Part shown: in pieces, positions 56,807-64,000 of the stretch
Layout: each line of letters starts with the position of its first letter
Position numbering within the stretch: position 1 is the stretch's first letter
Assembly (NCBI RefSeq): GCF_035943795.1
Contig: NZ_DASZBY010000083.1
Span: 62,001 to 126,000, forward strand
Direction of reading: 5' to 3'
Origin: Aliidongia sp035943795
Lineage (GTDB): Bacteria; Pseudomonadota; Alphaproteobacteria; ATCC43930; CGMCC-115725
DNA: 64,000 bases
Notes under the pieces: generated by a model
Database searches by the model: none
What the model was told of the DNA's origin: nothing
What the model saw: only the letters and a program-made list of their open reading frames with translations
Translations under genes and position numbers: made by a program

Positions 56807-57957
56807 GCCGCGAAAAATCTCTCGAGCACGCCCAGGTAGATGCGCGTCAGGGCCTCGATGTCCGCCGTGGGCACGGCTTCGTCGGCCTTGTGCATGGTCA
56901 GGCCGACCAGCCCGAACTCGGCGACGGCACAGAAGCGGTTGATGAATCGCGCGTCGGACGTGCCGCCGGTCGTGCTGAATTCGGGCCGGCGCCCGGTCTC
57001 CGCCTCGGCCGCGTCGGCGATCAGTTCGGCGATGGCGCCCGGCGGCGTCAGGAAAGATTCGCCGCTGACCCGGACGTCGAGTTCATATCGTCCGCCGACA
57101 CCGTCCAGGGTCTGGCACAGCCAGTTCTCCAGCCCCGCCCCGCTCCAGATGTCGTTGAAACGGATGTTGAAGCTGGCGCGCGCCGTGGCCGGGATGACGT
57201 TGGTCGCGGGATTGCCGACGTCGATCGTCGAGATCTGCAGGGTCGAGGCCTGGAAATGCCCGGTGCCGCCGTCGAGCGGCTGGGCAGTGAGCGCGGTCAG
57301 CATCGCGACGAGGCGGTGGGCCGCATTGTCGGCCAGGTGGGGATAGGCGGTATGGCCGCCGACGCCATGAACCGTCAGATGGCCGGTCAGGCTGCCGCGC
57401 CGGCCGACCTTGATCATGTCGCCCAGCGCGCGGGCATTGGTCGGCTCGCCGACCACGCAGGCATCGAGCTTATGGCCTTGCGCCGCCAGCCAATCCAGCA
57501 TCTTGACCGTGCCGTTGATCGCGGGCCCCTCTTCGTCGCCGGTGATCAGCAGGCTGATCGTTCCGCCGAAATCGGGGCCGCGCGCCGCCACGAACCGGGC
57601 GGCGGCGGCGGCGAAGCAGGCGATCGCCCCTTTCATGTCGGCGGCACCGCGCCCCAGCAGCCAGCCATCGCGCACGATGCCGCCGAACGGGTCGACGCTC
57701 CACGACGCGGCATCGCCGGCCGGCACCACGTCGGTGTGTCCGGCGAAGCAGAAATGCCGGCCGCCGGTGCCGATCCTGGCGAACAGGTTCGCGATGTCGG
57801 GCGTGCCTGCCTCGGTGAAAGGCAACCGGGTGCAGGTGAAGCCGACGGTTTCGAGTGCCCCGGCCAGCACGTCGAGCGCGCCCGCGTCGGCCGGCGTGAC
57901 GCTCGGCCGACGGATCAGGTCGGCAGCGAGGCCGACCGGATCGAGCGCAGCATTCAT
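56803..57957 (-). CDS. dapE: Succinyl-diaminopimelate desuccinylase
   Basis: A 384-residue M20 metallopeptidase-family enzyme releasing succinate from succinyl-L,L-diaminopimelate in lysine and peptidoglycan synthesis. Seen: FAGHTDVVPAGD with the first zinc His, GRGAADMKGAIA with the bridging Asp, ITGDEEGPAING with the catalytic Glu, and a dimerisation lid (about 185-295). The ATG overlaps the dapD stop by four bases. Confidence 0.96.
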   Translation of the reverse strand: MNAALDPVGLAADLIRRPSVTPADAGALDVLAGALETVGFTCTRLPFTEAGTPDIANLFARIGTGGRHFCFAGHTDVVPAGDAASWSVDPFGGIVRDGWLLGRGAADMKGAIACFAAAAARFVAARGPDFGGTISLLITGDEEGPAINGTVKMLDWLAAQGHKLDACVVGEPTNARALGDMIKVGRRGSLTGHLTVHGVGGHTAYPHLADNAAHRLVAMLTALTAQPLDGGTGHFQASTLQISTIDVGNPATNVIPATARASFNIRFNDIWSGAGLENWLCQTLDGVGGRYELDVRVSGESFLTPPGAIAELIADAAEAETGRRPEFSTTGGTSDARFINRFCAVAEFGLVGLTMHKADEAVPTADIEALTRIYLGVLERFFAA

Positions 57958-58811
57958 GCGCGCAGCAGCTCGTTGATCGAAGTCTTCGAGCGGGTCTGGG
58001 CATCGACCCGCTTCACGATCACCGCGCAGCTGAGGTTCGGGCCCGGCGAGCCGTCCGGCAGGGCCTTGCCGGGAATCGAGCCGGGCACCACGACGGAATA
58101 AGCCGGGACGCGACCGATGAATATCTCGCCGGTCGTGCGGTCGATGATCTTGGTGGACGCGCTGATGAACACGCCCATGGACAGAACCGAGCCCTGTTCG
58201 ACCCGCACGCCCTCGACCACCTCGCTGCGCGCGCCGATGAAGCAATCATCCTCGATGATGACCGGATCGGCCTGCAGCGGCTCCAGCACGCCGCCCAGGC
58301 CCACGCCACCCGACAGGTGCACGTTCTTGCCGACCTGGGCGCAGGAGCCGACGGTCGCCCAGGTGTCGACCATGGTGCCGCTGCCGACATAGGCGCCGAC
58401 ATTGACGAAGCTGGGCATCAGGATGACGTTCGGTGCGATATAGGCCGACTGGCGCACGACCGAGCCGGGCACGCAGCGGAAGCCCGCGGCCTGGAAACGC
58501 TGGGCGCTCCAGCCGGCGAATTTCGAAGGTACTTTGTCCCACCAGACGCCCTCGCCCAATGTCGGGTCGCTGGCACCGCCCGGCATGATCACGTTGGCCG
58601 ACAGGCGGAACGACAGCAGCACCGCCTTTTTCAGCCACTGATTGACCTTCCAGCCGCCTTCGACCGGCTCGGCGACGCGCGCGGCGCCGCTGTCGAGCAG
58701 GTCGAGCGCCTTGCGGATCCCATCGGCGACGTCGCCCGTCGTGGCGGGCGAAATCGTGTCGCGGGCTTCCCAGGCGGCATCGATGGCGGCTTCGAGCGAA
58801 AGCGTGGTCAT
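57954..58811 (-). CDS. dapD: Tetrahydrodipicolinate N-succinyltransferase
   Basis: A 285-residue enzyme with a left-handed beta-helix of hexapeptide repeats (about 105-240: SAYIAPNVILMPSFVNVGAYVG, then GTMVDTWATVGSCAQVG). It succinylates tetrahydrodipicolinate in the succinylase branch of lysine synthesis. The ATG at 58811 begins the conserved helical domain. It lies 62 bp after the HAD gene. Confidence 0.96.
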   Translation of the reverse strand: MTTLSLEAAIDAAWEARDTISPATTGDVADGIRKALDLLDSGAARVAEPVEGGWKVNQWLKKAVLLSFRLSANVIMPGGASDPTLGEGVWWDKVPSKFAGWSAQRFQAAGFRCVPGSVVRQSAYIAPNVILMPSFVNVGAYVGSGTMVDTWATVGSCAQVGKNVHLSGGVGLGGVLEPLQADPVIIEDDCFIGARSEVVEGVRVEQGSVLSMGVFISASTKIIDRTTGEIFIGRVPAYSVVVPGSIPGKALPDGSPGPNLSCAVIVKRVDAQTRSKTSINELLRA

Positions 58812-58873
58812 GGCGGGCAATCTTGGCTGTTTCGAAGGGAGGCGGAAACCATGGCGGCCGGTCGGCGACCCTG

Positions 58874-59572
58874 TCAACCCGGCGGCGACGCAGCCCCGCC
58901 CAGACCTTGCCCACGGCCGTGGGTTGCGAGCCATTGGGTCAGGTCGTCGGTCTGATAATGCACGTAGGGCTGCTCGGCGCCCTCCTTCTGCCAATCGAGC
59001 GGCGCGCGCACCCACAGCGTCAGCATGCCGAGTGCCGCCGCCGGCTCCAGGTTGCGCGCCATGTCTTCGACCATCGCTGATCGCTCCGGCACGACGCCGT
59101 GATGCTCGACCAGCTTGCGATAGCCCGTCAGGTCCGGCTTGGGCATGAATTCCGCTGCCGCGATGTCGAACAGCACCTCGAAATGCCGGGCGATGCCCAG
59201 CCGTTCGAGCACCCGCTCGGCATGGCGGACCGAGCCGTTGGTGAAGACGAGCTTGCGGCCGGACAGGCCGTCCAGCGCCCGGTCGAGCGCCGGCGCCGGC
59301 TCGATCATGGAAAGGTCGATATCGTGGACATGGGCCATGAAGCCGTGCGGGTCGATCGCATGCTCCGTCATCAACCCGCGCATCGTGGTGCCGTAGGTCG
59401 TGAACAGGCGCTTTTGCACCACGCGCGCGGCATCCGCGTCGAGGTCGAGCAGGCGCATGATGTATTCGCCCATGCGGGTCGAGATCTGCTGGAACAGGTT
59501 CGATCCAGCCGGATAGAGCGTGTTGTCGAGGTCGAACACCCAGGTCTCGATTTCATGGGGAGGTAACGGCAT
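58874..59572 (-). CDS. HAD family pyrimidine 5'-nucleotidase
   Basis: A 232-residue HAD hydrolase with the nucleophile motif VFDLDNTLYPAG, cap helices, VFTNGS (motif II) and PKPD (motif III) followed by MVEDMARNLEPAAALGM (motif IV). This arrangement defines the pyrimidine 5'-nucleotidase (SDT1-like) group, which dephosphorylates UMP/CMP or related phosphates. Placement upstream of dapD is common in alphaproteobacteria. It starts 7 bp after the cobD gene. Confidence 0.88.
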   Translation of the reverse strand: MPLPPHEIETWVFDLDNTLYPAGSNLFQQISTRMGEYIMRLLDLDADAARVVQKRLFTTYGTTMRGLMTEHAIDPHGFMAHVHDIDLSMIEPAPALDRALDGLSGRKLVFTNGSVRHAERVLERLGIARHFEVLFDIAAAEFMPKPDLTGYRKLVEHHGVVPERSAMVEDMARNLEPAAALGMLTLWVRAPLDWQKEGAEQPYVHYQTDDLTQWLATHGRGQGLGGAASPPG

Positions 59573-59579
59573 CGCGAGA

Positions 59580-60587
59580 TCAATCCCTGTTGGAGAGCGC
59601 CGTCCGGAGCCGGGCCTCGGCGGCCGCGTCGGGCGGCAATCCGAAGCGTAGCCGGTCCGGCCGGTCGGCAAAACGGCGAACGAGAATCTGGGAGGCGCCC
59701 AGCCGGTCGGCGATCCGGCCGGCATCGGCTACACGCACCAGACGATAGAGATCCGTGCCGCCGAGCGGTTCGAGGCCTGCCGGCGACAGGATGCCGTCGA
59801 GTGCCAGCGCCGCCGCGGCGAGCCGGGTCCGCATCGCGGTCGCCCAGTCATGATCGGCGAGCGCCTTCCGCCCGATCGCGAGCGCCGGCCCGGCCACGGC
59901 CCAGGGACCGAAGGCGGCATCGAGGGCGGCGATCATTGCGGCTGGGCCGAAGGCGAAACCCAGGCGCAGGCCGGCCAGTCCGAAGAACTTGCCGAAGGAG
60001 CGCAGGACGACCAGCCCCGGTGCGCCGGCATGGGGCGTCACGCTTGCCTCCGGCGCCACCTCGGCGAAGGCCTCGTCGACCACCAGAAATCCGCCGCGCC
60101 CGGCCTGCCGACGTGCGAGCACCAGCAACCGATCCGGCGCCAGCAGGGTGCCGTCCGGGTTGTTCGGGTTGACCAGAACCAGGACCGACGCCGTCGAACG
60201 ATCGAGATCGGCCGGTCCGATCGCCTGCACGCGATGGCCGGCCAGCGCCCAGCAGCGCGCATGCTCGGCGTAGGTCGGCCCGAGGACCGCGACGTCGGTC
60301 GGCGGGATCAGCCGGGGCAGCAACTGGATCAAGGCCTGGGAACCGGGTGCCGCCACCAGCGGGGCCGCGGCCGGCGCGCCGTAGAAGCCACGGGCGGCCG
60401 CCAGGAGGTCGCCGAGCATCCCCGCGTCCGGCAGCCGGGTCCAGGCGTCGGCCGGAATGGCGGGCACCGGATACGGCCAGGGATTGATGCCGGTCGACAG
60501 GTCGATCCAGTCGGAACGCCGCCCGCCGAACCGGGCGATGGCCCGGTCGAGCGCGCCACCGTGATCCACGACCGGTCGATGCGTCAT
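59580..60587 (-). CDS. cobD: Threonine-phosphate decarboxylase-like PLP enzyme
   Basis: A 335-residue fold-type I PLP enzyme. HGGALDRAIARFGG and DLSTGINPWPYP are the CobD/CobC signature; the PLP Lys lies in RSFGKFFGLAGLRLGF, and NPNNPDGTLL follows the aminotransferase pattern. CobD makes the aminopropanol arm of cobalamin. No other cob gene is near; it instead heads the dap operon, so a role as histidinol-phosphate or diaminopimelate aminotransferase is possible but less likely. Confidence 0.8.
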   Translation of the reverse strand: MTHRPVVDHGGALDRAIARFGGRRSDWIDLSTGINPWPYPVPAIPADAWTRLPDAGMLGDLLAAARGFYGAPAAAPLVAAPGSQALIQLLPRLIPPTDVAVLGPTYAEHARCWALAGHRVQAIGPADLDRSTASVLVLVNPNNPDGTLLAPDRLLVLARRQAGRGGFLVVDEAFAEVAPEASVTPHAGAPGLVVLRSFGKFFGLAGLRLGFAFGPAAMIAALDAAFGPWAVAGPALAIGRKALADHDWATAMRTRLAAAALALDGILSPAGLEPLGGTDLYRLVRVADAGRIADRLGASQILVRRFADRPDRLRFGLPPDAAAEARLRTALSNRD

Positions 60588-60642
60588 TGGGCGAAATTCA
60601 GCGGACAAGATCCCTCGGCTCTCCGTGCGGCAGGAAGCGTTC

Positions 60643-60661
60643 TTCCCGGTTTTGCCGGGAA
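60643..60661. terminator. Hairpin upstream of cobD
   Basis: The arms TTCCCGG and CCGGGAA pair perfectly around TTTTG. It lies in the leader of the minus-strand cobD operon, between divergent genes, about 56 bases from the cobD start. It may be a leader structure; the Adocbl riboswitch core was not found. Confidence 0.35.
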
Positions 60662-60701
60662 TGTCGAGTGACGATGGGGAGGGGCGCAATGATCCGGGCG
60701 C

Positions 60702-60717
60702 TTAACAGGGGATTAAC
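60702..60717 (+). promoter_or_regulatory. CtrA-type binding box
   Basis: TTAA at 60702-60705, exactly seven bases, TTAA at 60713-60716 and a following C match the TTAA-N7-TTAAC consensus of the alphaproteobacterial cell-cycle regulator CtrA. It lies 60 bp before the DUF2336 gene and is the only such full site I found in the window's intergenic regions. Confidence 0.6.
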
Positions 60718-60776
60718 CGGGGGCACGCTAAGCAAGGGGCCGCGACCGTCCCGCAAACGATGAAAGAGAATGCAGC

Positions 60777-62078
60777 GTGCTGCGCGACGCCATCAGGCGA
60801 CTGTTCGGACGAGCGGGTGGCGATCGTGCGACCTCGGTCCCGTTCGACAAGGCGAAGGCGCTCGTGCGCCATGGCGATCCGGCCGTGCGGCGTTCGGTCG
60901 CCGCCGATCCGCAGGCGGCGCCCGAACTGCTGTTCTTCCTGGCGCGCGACCAATCCCCGCAGGTCCGGGCCGCCGTCGCGATCCATCCAAAGACGCCGCG
61001 CCAGGCCGACCTGCTGCTGGCACTCGACGAGCAGCCGGAAATCCGCACCCTCGTCGCCGAAAAGATTGCCGGCCAGGCCCATCAGCTGAGCTCCCATGAC
61101 GCGGCCCAGCTCTGGCAGCTGACGATTCGGGTGCTGGAAGCCCTGGCGCGGGACGACCTGCCCTGGGTCCGCCAGCTCGTGGCCGAAACCGCGCGCGGCA
61201 TTCCCGAGGTGCCGTCCCACCTGATGACCGAGCTGGGCCGGGACCGCACCAGCGCGGTCGCCGTGCCCGCCCTGGGGTTCGTCGGCGACATTGCCGACGG
61301 CGACCTGGTCGGCATCGTCGAACATGCACCCGATGAAGACGTGATCGGCGCGGTCGCGCGACGCTCGGCGATCGGCCCTGCCGTGACCGACGCGGTCGTC
61401 GAGCATGGCAGCCCGCCGTCCGTCGCGATCCTGCTGGCCAATCACAAAGCGACCTTCGCGCCGGAAACGCTCGACCGGGTGGTCGAGCGTGCGGCGCCGG
61501 TCGAGATCTGGCACGAGCCGCTGGTCGGACGGCCGCAACTGACCGACGGGGCCGCCGTGCGCCTCGCGAGCTTCGTCGCCGACCGGCTGGTCCAGGCCTT
61601 GCGCAGCCGGCCGGACCTGGATCCGGAGACCAATGCCGCGATCGAGATCATCATCCACGAGCGCGAGGCCATGCCGGGCATCGGGCCGACCATGACGATC
61701 ACGACCGAAGTCGACGAGAACCACGCGGTGACGCGGGCGCGCCGGATGTTCTCCAGCGGCCAGCTGAACGAGGAGGCCGTGCTGGAGGTGCTCGACACGG
61801 ACCGCGATTTCCTGATCGCCGCCCTGTCGCTGCGTTCCAAGCTGCCGCCCGCCGTGGTCGCAAAGATCCTGTCGTCGCACAGCGCCAAGGGCTTGACCGC
61901 CCTGACCTGGAAGGCCGGCTTCACCATGCGCCTCGCCCTGCAGCTGCAGCTGCGCGTCGCCCATCTGCCGCCCAAGGCCCGCATGATCGCCGGCGGCGGC
62001 GGGACCTTTCCGCTGAGCGCCGCGGAGCTGGAATGGCAGATCGAGTTCTTCCGCACCCTGGTGCCGTCCGCCAACTGA
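60777..62078 (+). CDS. DUF2336 family protein
   Basis: A 433-residue protein of tandem short helical repeats (DPAVRRSVAADPQAAPELLFFLARDQSPQVRAAVA), HEAT-like, followed by the DUF2336 region and a C-terminal segment near FTMRLALQLQLRVAHLPPKA. The family is restricted to alphaproteobacteria and has no established function; its repeats suggest protein binding. The start is GTG at 60777 with weak AAGAGA upstream. A CtrA-type box precedes it, hinting at cell-cycle or motility control. Confidence 0.85.
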   Translation: MLRDAIRRLFGRAGGDRATSVPFDKAKALVRHGDPAVRRSVAADPQAAPELLFFLARDQSPQVRAAVAIHPKTPRQADLLLALDEQPEIRTLVAEKIAGQAHQLSSHDAAQLWQLTIRVLEALARDDLPWVRQLVAETARGIPEVPSHLMTELGRDRTSAVAVPALGFVGDIADGDLVGIVEHAPDEDVIGAVARRSAIGPAVTDAVVEHGSPPSVAILLANHKATFAPETLDRVVERAAPVEIWHEPLVGRPQLTDGAAVRLASFVADRLVQALRSRPDLDPETNAAIEIIIHEREAMPGIGPTMTITTEVDENHAVTRARRMFSSGQLNEEAVLEVLDTDRDFLIAALSLRSKLPPAVVAKILSSHSAKGLTALTWKAGFTMRLALQLQLRVAHLPPKARMIAGGGGTFPLSAAELEWQIEFFRTLVPSAN

Positions 62079-62198
62079 GGACGCGCGATCGGCCCTAAGG
62101 CCGCGGGCGGAAACTGCCCTGTTGACGGCCGGCCCATCACTCTGTTTCCCTCGCAAATCATTTGCGCTCAACGCGATAGGCTCAGGGGTCCCTCCGCC

Positions 62199-63866
62199 AT
62201 GCAGTTCCGCTCCGCGCTCGCTCTTTTCGGGCTTGCCTCCGTTCTCGCTCCGACCGCTCCCGCGTTCGCGGCCAAAGACACGCTCACCATCGGCATCGCG
62301 CAATTTCCGTCGAGCCTGCATCCGGACATCGATGCCGAGGTCGTGAAGAAATACGCCGACGGCTTCGTGATCCGGCAGATCACCGCGTTCGACAAGGACT
62401 GGAAAAACTCCTGCCTGCTGTGCACCGAGCTGCCGACGATCCAGAACGGCCTCGCCAAGATCGAGGATCTGCCGGATGGCAAGAAAGGCATAGCGGTCAC
62501 CATCAAGCTGAAGCCCGACCTCAAATGGTCGGATGGCGTCCCGGTCACGACCAAGGACCTGGCCTTCACCTTCAAGGTCGGCAAGGATCCCAATTCCGGC
62601 TTCTCGAACGTCAACCGTTGGGACCGCGCGACCAAGATCGACGTGGTCGACGACCATACCGCCGTGATCCACATGACCGGCATCACCCCGTCGTTCAACC
62701 AGTGGGACGAGATCATTCCCGAGCATGTCGAGGGGCCGATCTACGACAAGGCGACCGGTGCCGGCGAATACCTGAAGCAGACGCTGTACAATCGCGCCCC
62801 GACCTCGGCCGGGCTTTATGACGGGCCGTACAAGATCACCGAATACCAGTCGGGCGCCCAGATCGTCATGGAGCCAAACCCCTACTGGTCCGGCACCAAG
62901 CCGGGCTTCAAGCGCATCATCCTGAAGCATATCGAGAACACCGCGGCGTTGCAGGCCAACCTGCTGTCGGGCGACGTCGACATGGTCGCGGGCGAGGGCA
63001 TCGGCCTGACCATCGACCAGGTGCTGGAACTGCGCAAGCAGCACCCGGACGACTTCACCTATATCTTCAAGCCCAGCCTGACCTACGAGCACGTCGATCT
63101 GCAGAAGGACAACCCGATCTTCAAGGACGTGAAGGTCCGCCAAGCGCTGCTCTACGCGCTCGATCGCAAGACCCTGACCGAAAAGCTGTTCCAGGGCCTG
63201 CAGCCGGTCGCGGCCACCTGGGTCAATCCGCTGAACCCGAACTACACCAAGGACACGGCGCAATATCCGTACGACCTCGCCAAGGCCAAGAGCCTGCTGG
63301 CCGAGGCCGGTTGGAAGCCGGGCAGCGACGGCATCTGCCGCAACGCCGCCGGCGACCGCCTGTCGTTCGAGCTGTCGACCACGGCCGGCAACCGCCTGCG
63401 CGAGTTGCAGGAACAGGTGCTGCAGAGCCAATGGAAGGCCGCCTGCATCGACGCGACCATCAAGAACGAGCCGCCGCGCACCATCTTCGGCGAAACGCTG
63501 AAGAAGCGGATCTATCCGGGCATGGTCATGTACGGCTGGTCGAGTGCCGTCACCGAATCGCCGCTCCGCACGCTCGGCACCTCGCAGATCCCGACCGAGA
63601 AGAACAATTACGGCGGCGCCAACTACATCGCCTTCTCCAACCCGGACATGGATGCGGCGATCGCGCGCATGGACAGCGAGCTGGAGCCGGAGAAGCAGAA
63701 GGCCGACTGGGCGATCGCCCAGAAGATCTATGCCGATCAGGTGCCCGTCGTGCCGCTGTTCTTCCGGTCCGAGCCGCATATCGTGCCGAAATGGCTGAAG
63801 GGCTACGAGCCGACCGGCCACGGCGACTTCGCCTGCATGTGGTCGGAAAACTGGCATGCCGAATAG
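62199..63866 (+). CDS. Peptide-type ABC transporter substrate-binding protein
   Basis: A 555-residue periplasmic protein with a signal peptide (cleaved near AFA|AKD, 24) and a family 5 extracellular solute-binding fold: TLTIGIAQFPSSLHPD, LKPDLKWSDGVPVTTKDLAFT, and KVRQALLYALDRKTL, the SBP_bac_5 signature. It delivers oligopeptides or similar ligands to a DppBCDF-type permease expected downstream. The next gene starts inside its last codons. Confidence 0.92.
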   Translation: MQFRSALALFGLASVLAPTAPAFAAKDTLTIGIAQFPSSLHPDIDAEVVKKYADGFVIRQITAFDKDWKNSCLLCTELPTIQNGLAKIEDLPDGKKGIAVTIKLKPDLKWSDGVPVTTKDLAFTFKVGKDPNSGFSNVNRWDRATKIDVVDDHTAVIHMTGITPSFNQWDEIIPEHVEGPIYDKATGAGEYLKQTLYNRAPTSAGLYDGPYKITEYQSGAQIVMEPNPYWSGTKPGFKRIILKHIENTAALQANLLSGDVDMVAGEGIGLTIDQVLELRKQHPDDFTYIFKPSLTYEHVDLQKDNPIFKDVKVRQALLYALDRKTLTEKLFQGLQPVAATWVNPLNPNYTKDTAQYPYDLAKAKSLLAEAGWKPGSDGICRNAAGDRLSFELSTTAGNRLRELQEQVLQSQWKAACIDATIKNEPPRTIFGETLKKRIYPGMVMYGWSSAVTESPLRTLGTSQIPTEKNNYGGANYIAFSNPDMDAAIARMDSELEPEKQKADWAIAQKIYADQVPVVPLFFRSEPHIVPKWLKGYEPTGHGDFACMWSENWHAE

Positions 63867-64000
63867 GGACGGAGAAGTTTCTGCACCCGCGACGGTCCGG
63901 CGACCGGTCCGCACGCGGGTGCAGGCGGCTCTCTTCCTGTTCGGAGTTTCGGTGGCGGCGTCCGGTCCAGCCCTCGCGGATCAGCGGACGCTGACCATCG
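63856..64000 (+). CDS. Second ABC substrate-binding protein, C-terminal part missing
   Basis: The frame starts at ATG 63856, overlapping the previous gene by 11 bp, and runs off the right edge after 48 codons. It shows a hydrophobic signal peptide (VQAALFLFGVSVAASGPALA) and then DQRTLTI, the same mature start as the upstream protein (KDTLTIG). It is therefore very likely a paralogous family 5 solute-binding protein in tandem. Confidence 0.7.
   Translation, partial: MPNRDGEVSAPATVRRPVRTRVQAALFLFGVSVAASGPALADQRTLTI

Noticed and set aside
60588..60701. Possible cobalamin riboswitch before cobD
   Set aside because: No B12-box sequence or multi-stem core is visible; only one 7-bp hairpin.
60760..61089. 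ATG-started frame overlapping the start of the DUF2336 gene
   Set aside because: It is in another frame and encodes an Arg/Pro/Ser-rich chain; the GTG frame at 60777 carries the family similarity.

Overview
The window is a GC-rich, densely coded stretch of alphaproteobacterial chromosome. The closest fit is the Rhodospirillales: the fbcF-type bc1 operon, the run zapE-mdh-sucCD-sucAB-lpd, the block ffs-dnaX-ybaB-recR, DUF484 next to xerC, PAS_5 and DUF2336 proteins, a CtrA-type box and mtnP-mtnA-aldolase all point that way. Genus cannot be fixed from sequence alone. I found no tRNA, rRNA, CRISPR array, transposase or prophage. The content is mostly housekeeping, with small accessory pockets.

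Layout. 1-3.2 kb: a VOC protein (cut by the left edge) and mtnP-mtnA-class II aldolase, which together look like the methylthioadenosine DHAP shunt. 3.4-6.4 kb: a small exported protein, a terminator and the cytochrome bc1 operon. 6.6-12 kb: a hemolysin III family protein, priA, a transaldolase/fructose-6-phosphate aldolase, DUF484 and xerC. 12-14.5 kb: a less GC-rich accessory pocket (TetR with a clear operator, VOC protein, PAS_5 protein, unknown protein). 14.5-24.7 kb: a minus-strand TCA operon read zapE, mdh, sucC, sucD, sucA, sucB, lpd, with strong hairpins in several intercistronic gaps.

24.7-31.2 kb: a 51-bp stem-loop made of a perfect 18-bp inverted repeat, a 2OG-Fe(II) oxygenase, a LysR/EamA pair, then a plus-strand group of two tandem C13 (caspase-like) lipoproteins, a TfoX-domain protein and a small lipoprotein. 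The first C13 protein has lost its catalytic His. 31.2-40.3 kb: malate synthase, GST, M17 aminopeptidase, MarR, 2-hydroxyacid dehydrogenase, inositol-phosphatase family protein, membrane cytochrome c, kdsB, pheA and a CueR-like regulator. 40.3-44.7 kb: ynfA, nudC, SRP RNA, dnaX, ybaB, recR.

44.7-51.8 kb: accessory genes: an unknown membrane protein, a possible 52-residue membrane protein, a DUF4743 Nudix protein, a LysR/MFS pair and two tandem pentapeptide-repeat proteins. 52-56.3 kb: thioesterase, rmuC, def, fmt, truA. 56.2-60.6 kb: a minus-strand operon cobD, HAD nucleotidase, dapD, dapE, membrane protein, joined by 4-base overlaps or short gaps. 60.7-64 kb: a CtrA-type box, a DUF2336 protein and two tandem peptide-type ABC substrate-binding proteins, the second cut by the right edge.

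The most interesting parts are the C13 lipoprotein pair with a shared C-terminal repeat module, the 18-bp inverted repeat at 24888-24938, the CtrA box before the DUF2336 gene, the TetR operator and the tandem pentapeptide proteins with internal duplication. No complete, obviously new multi-gene system was proven.
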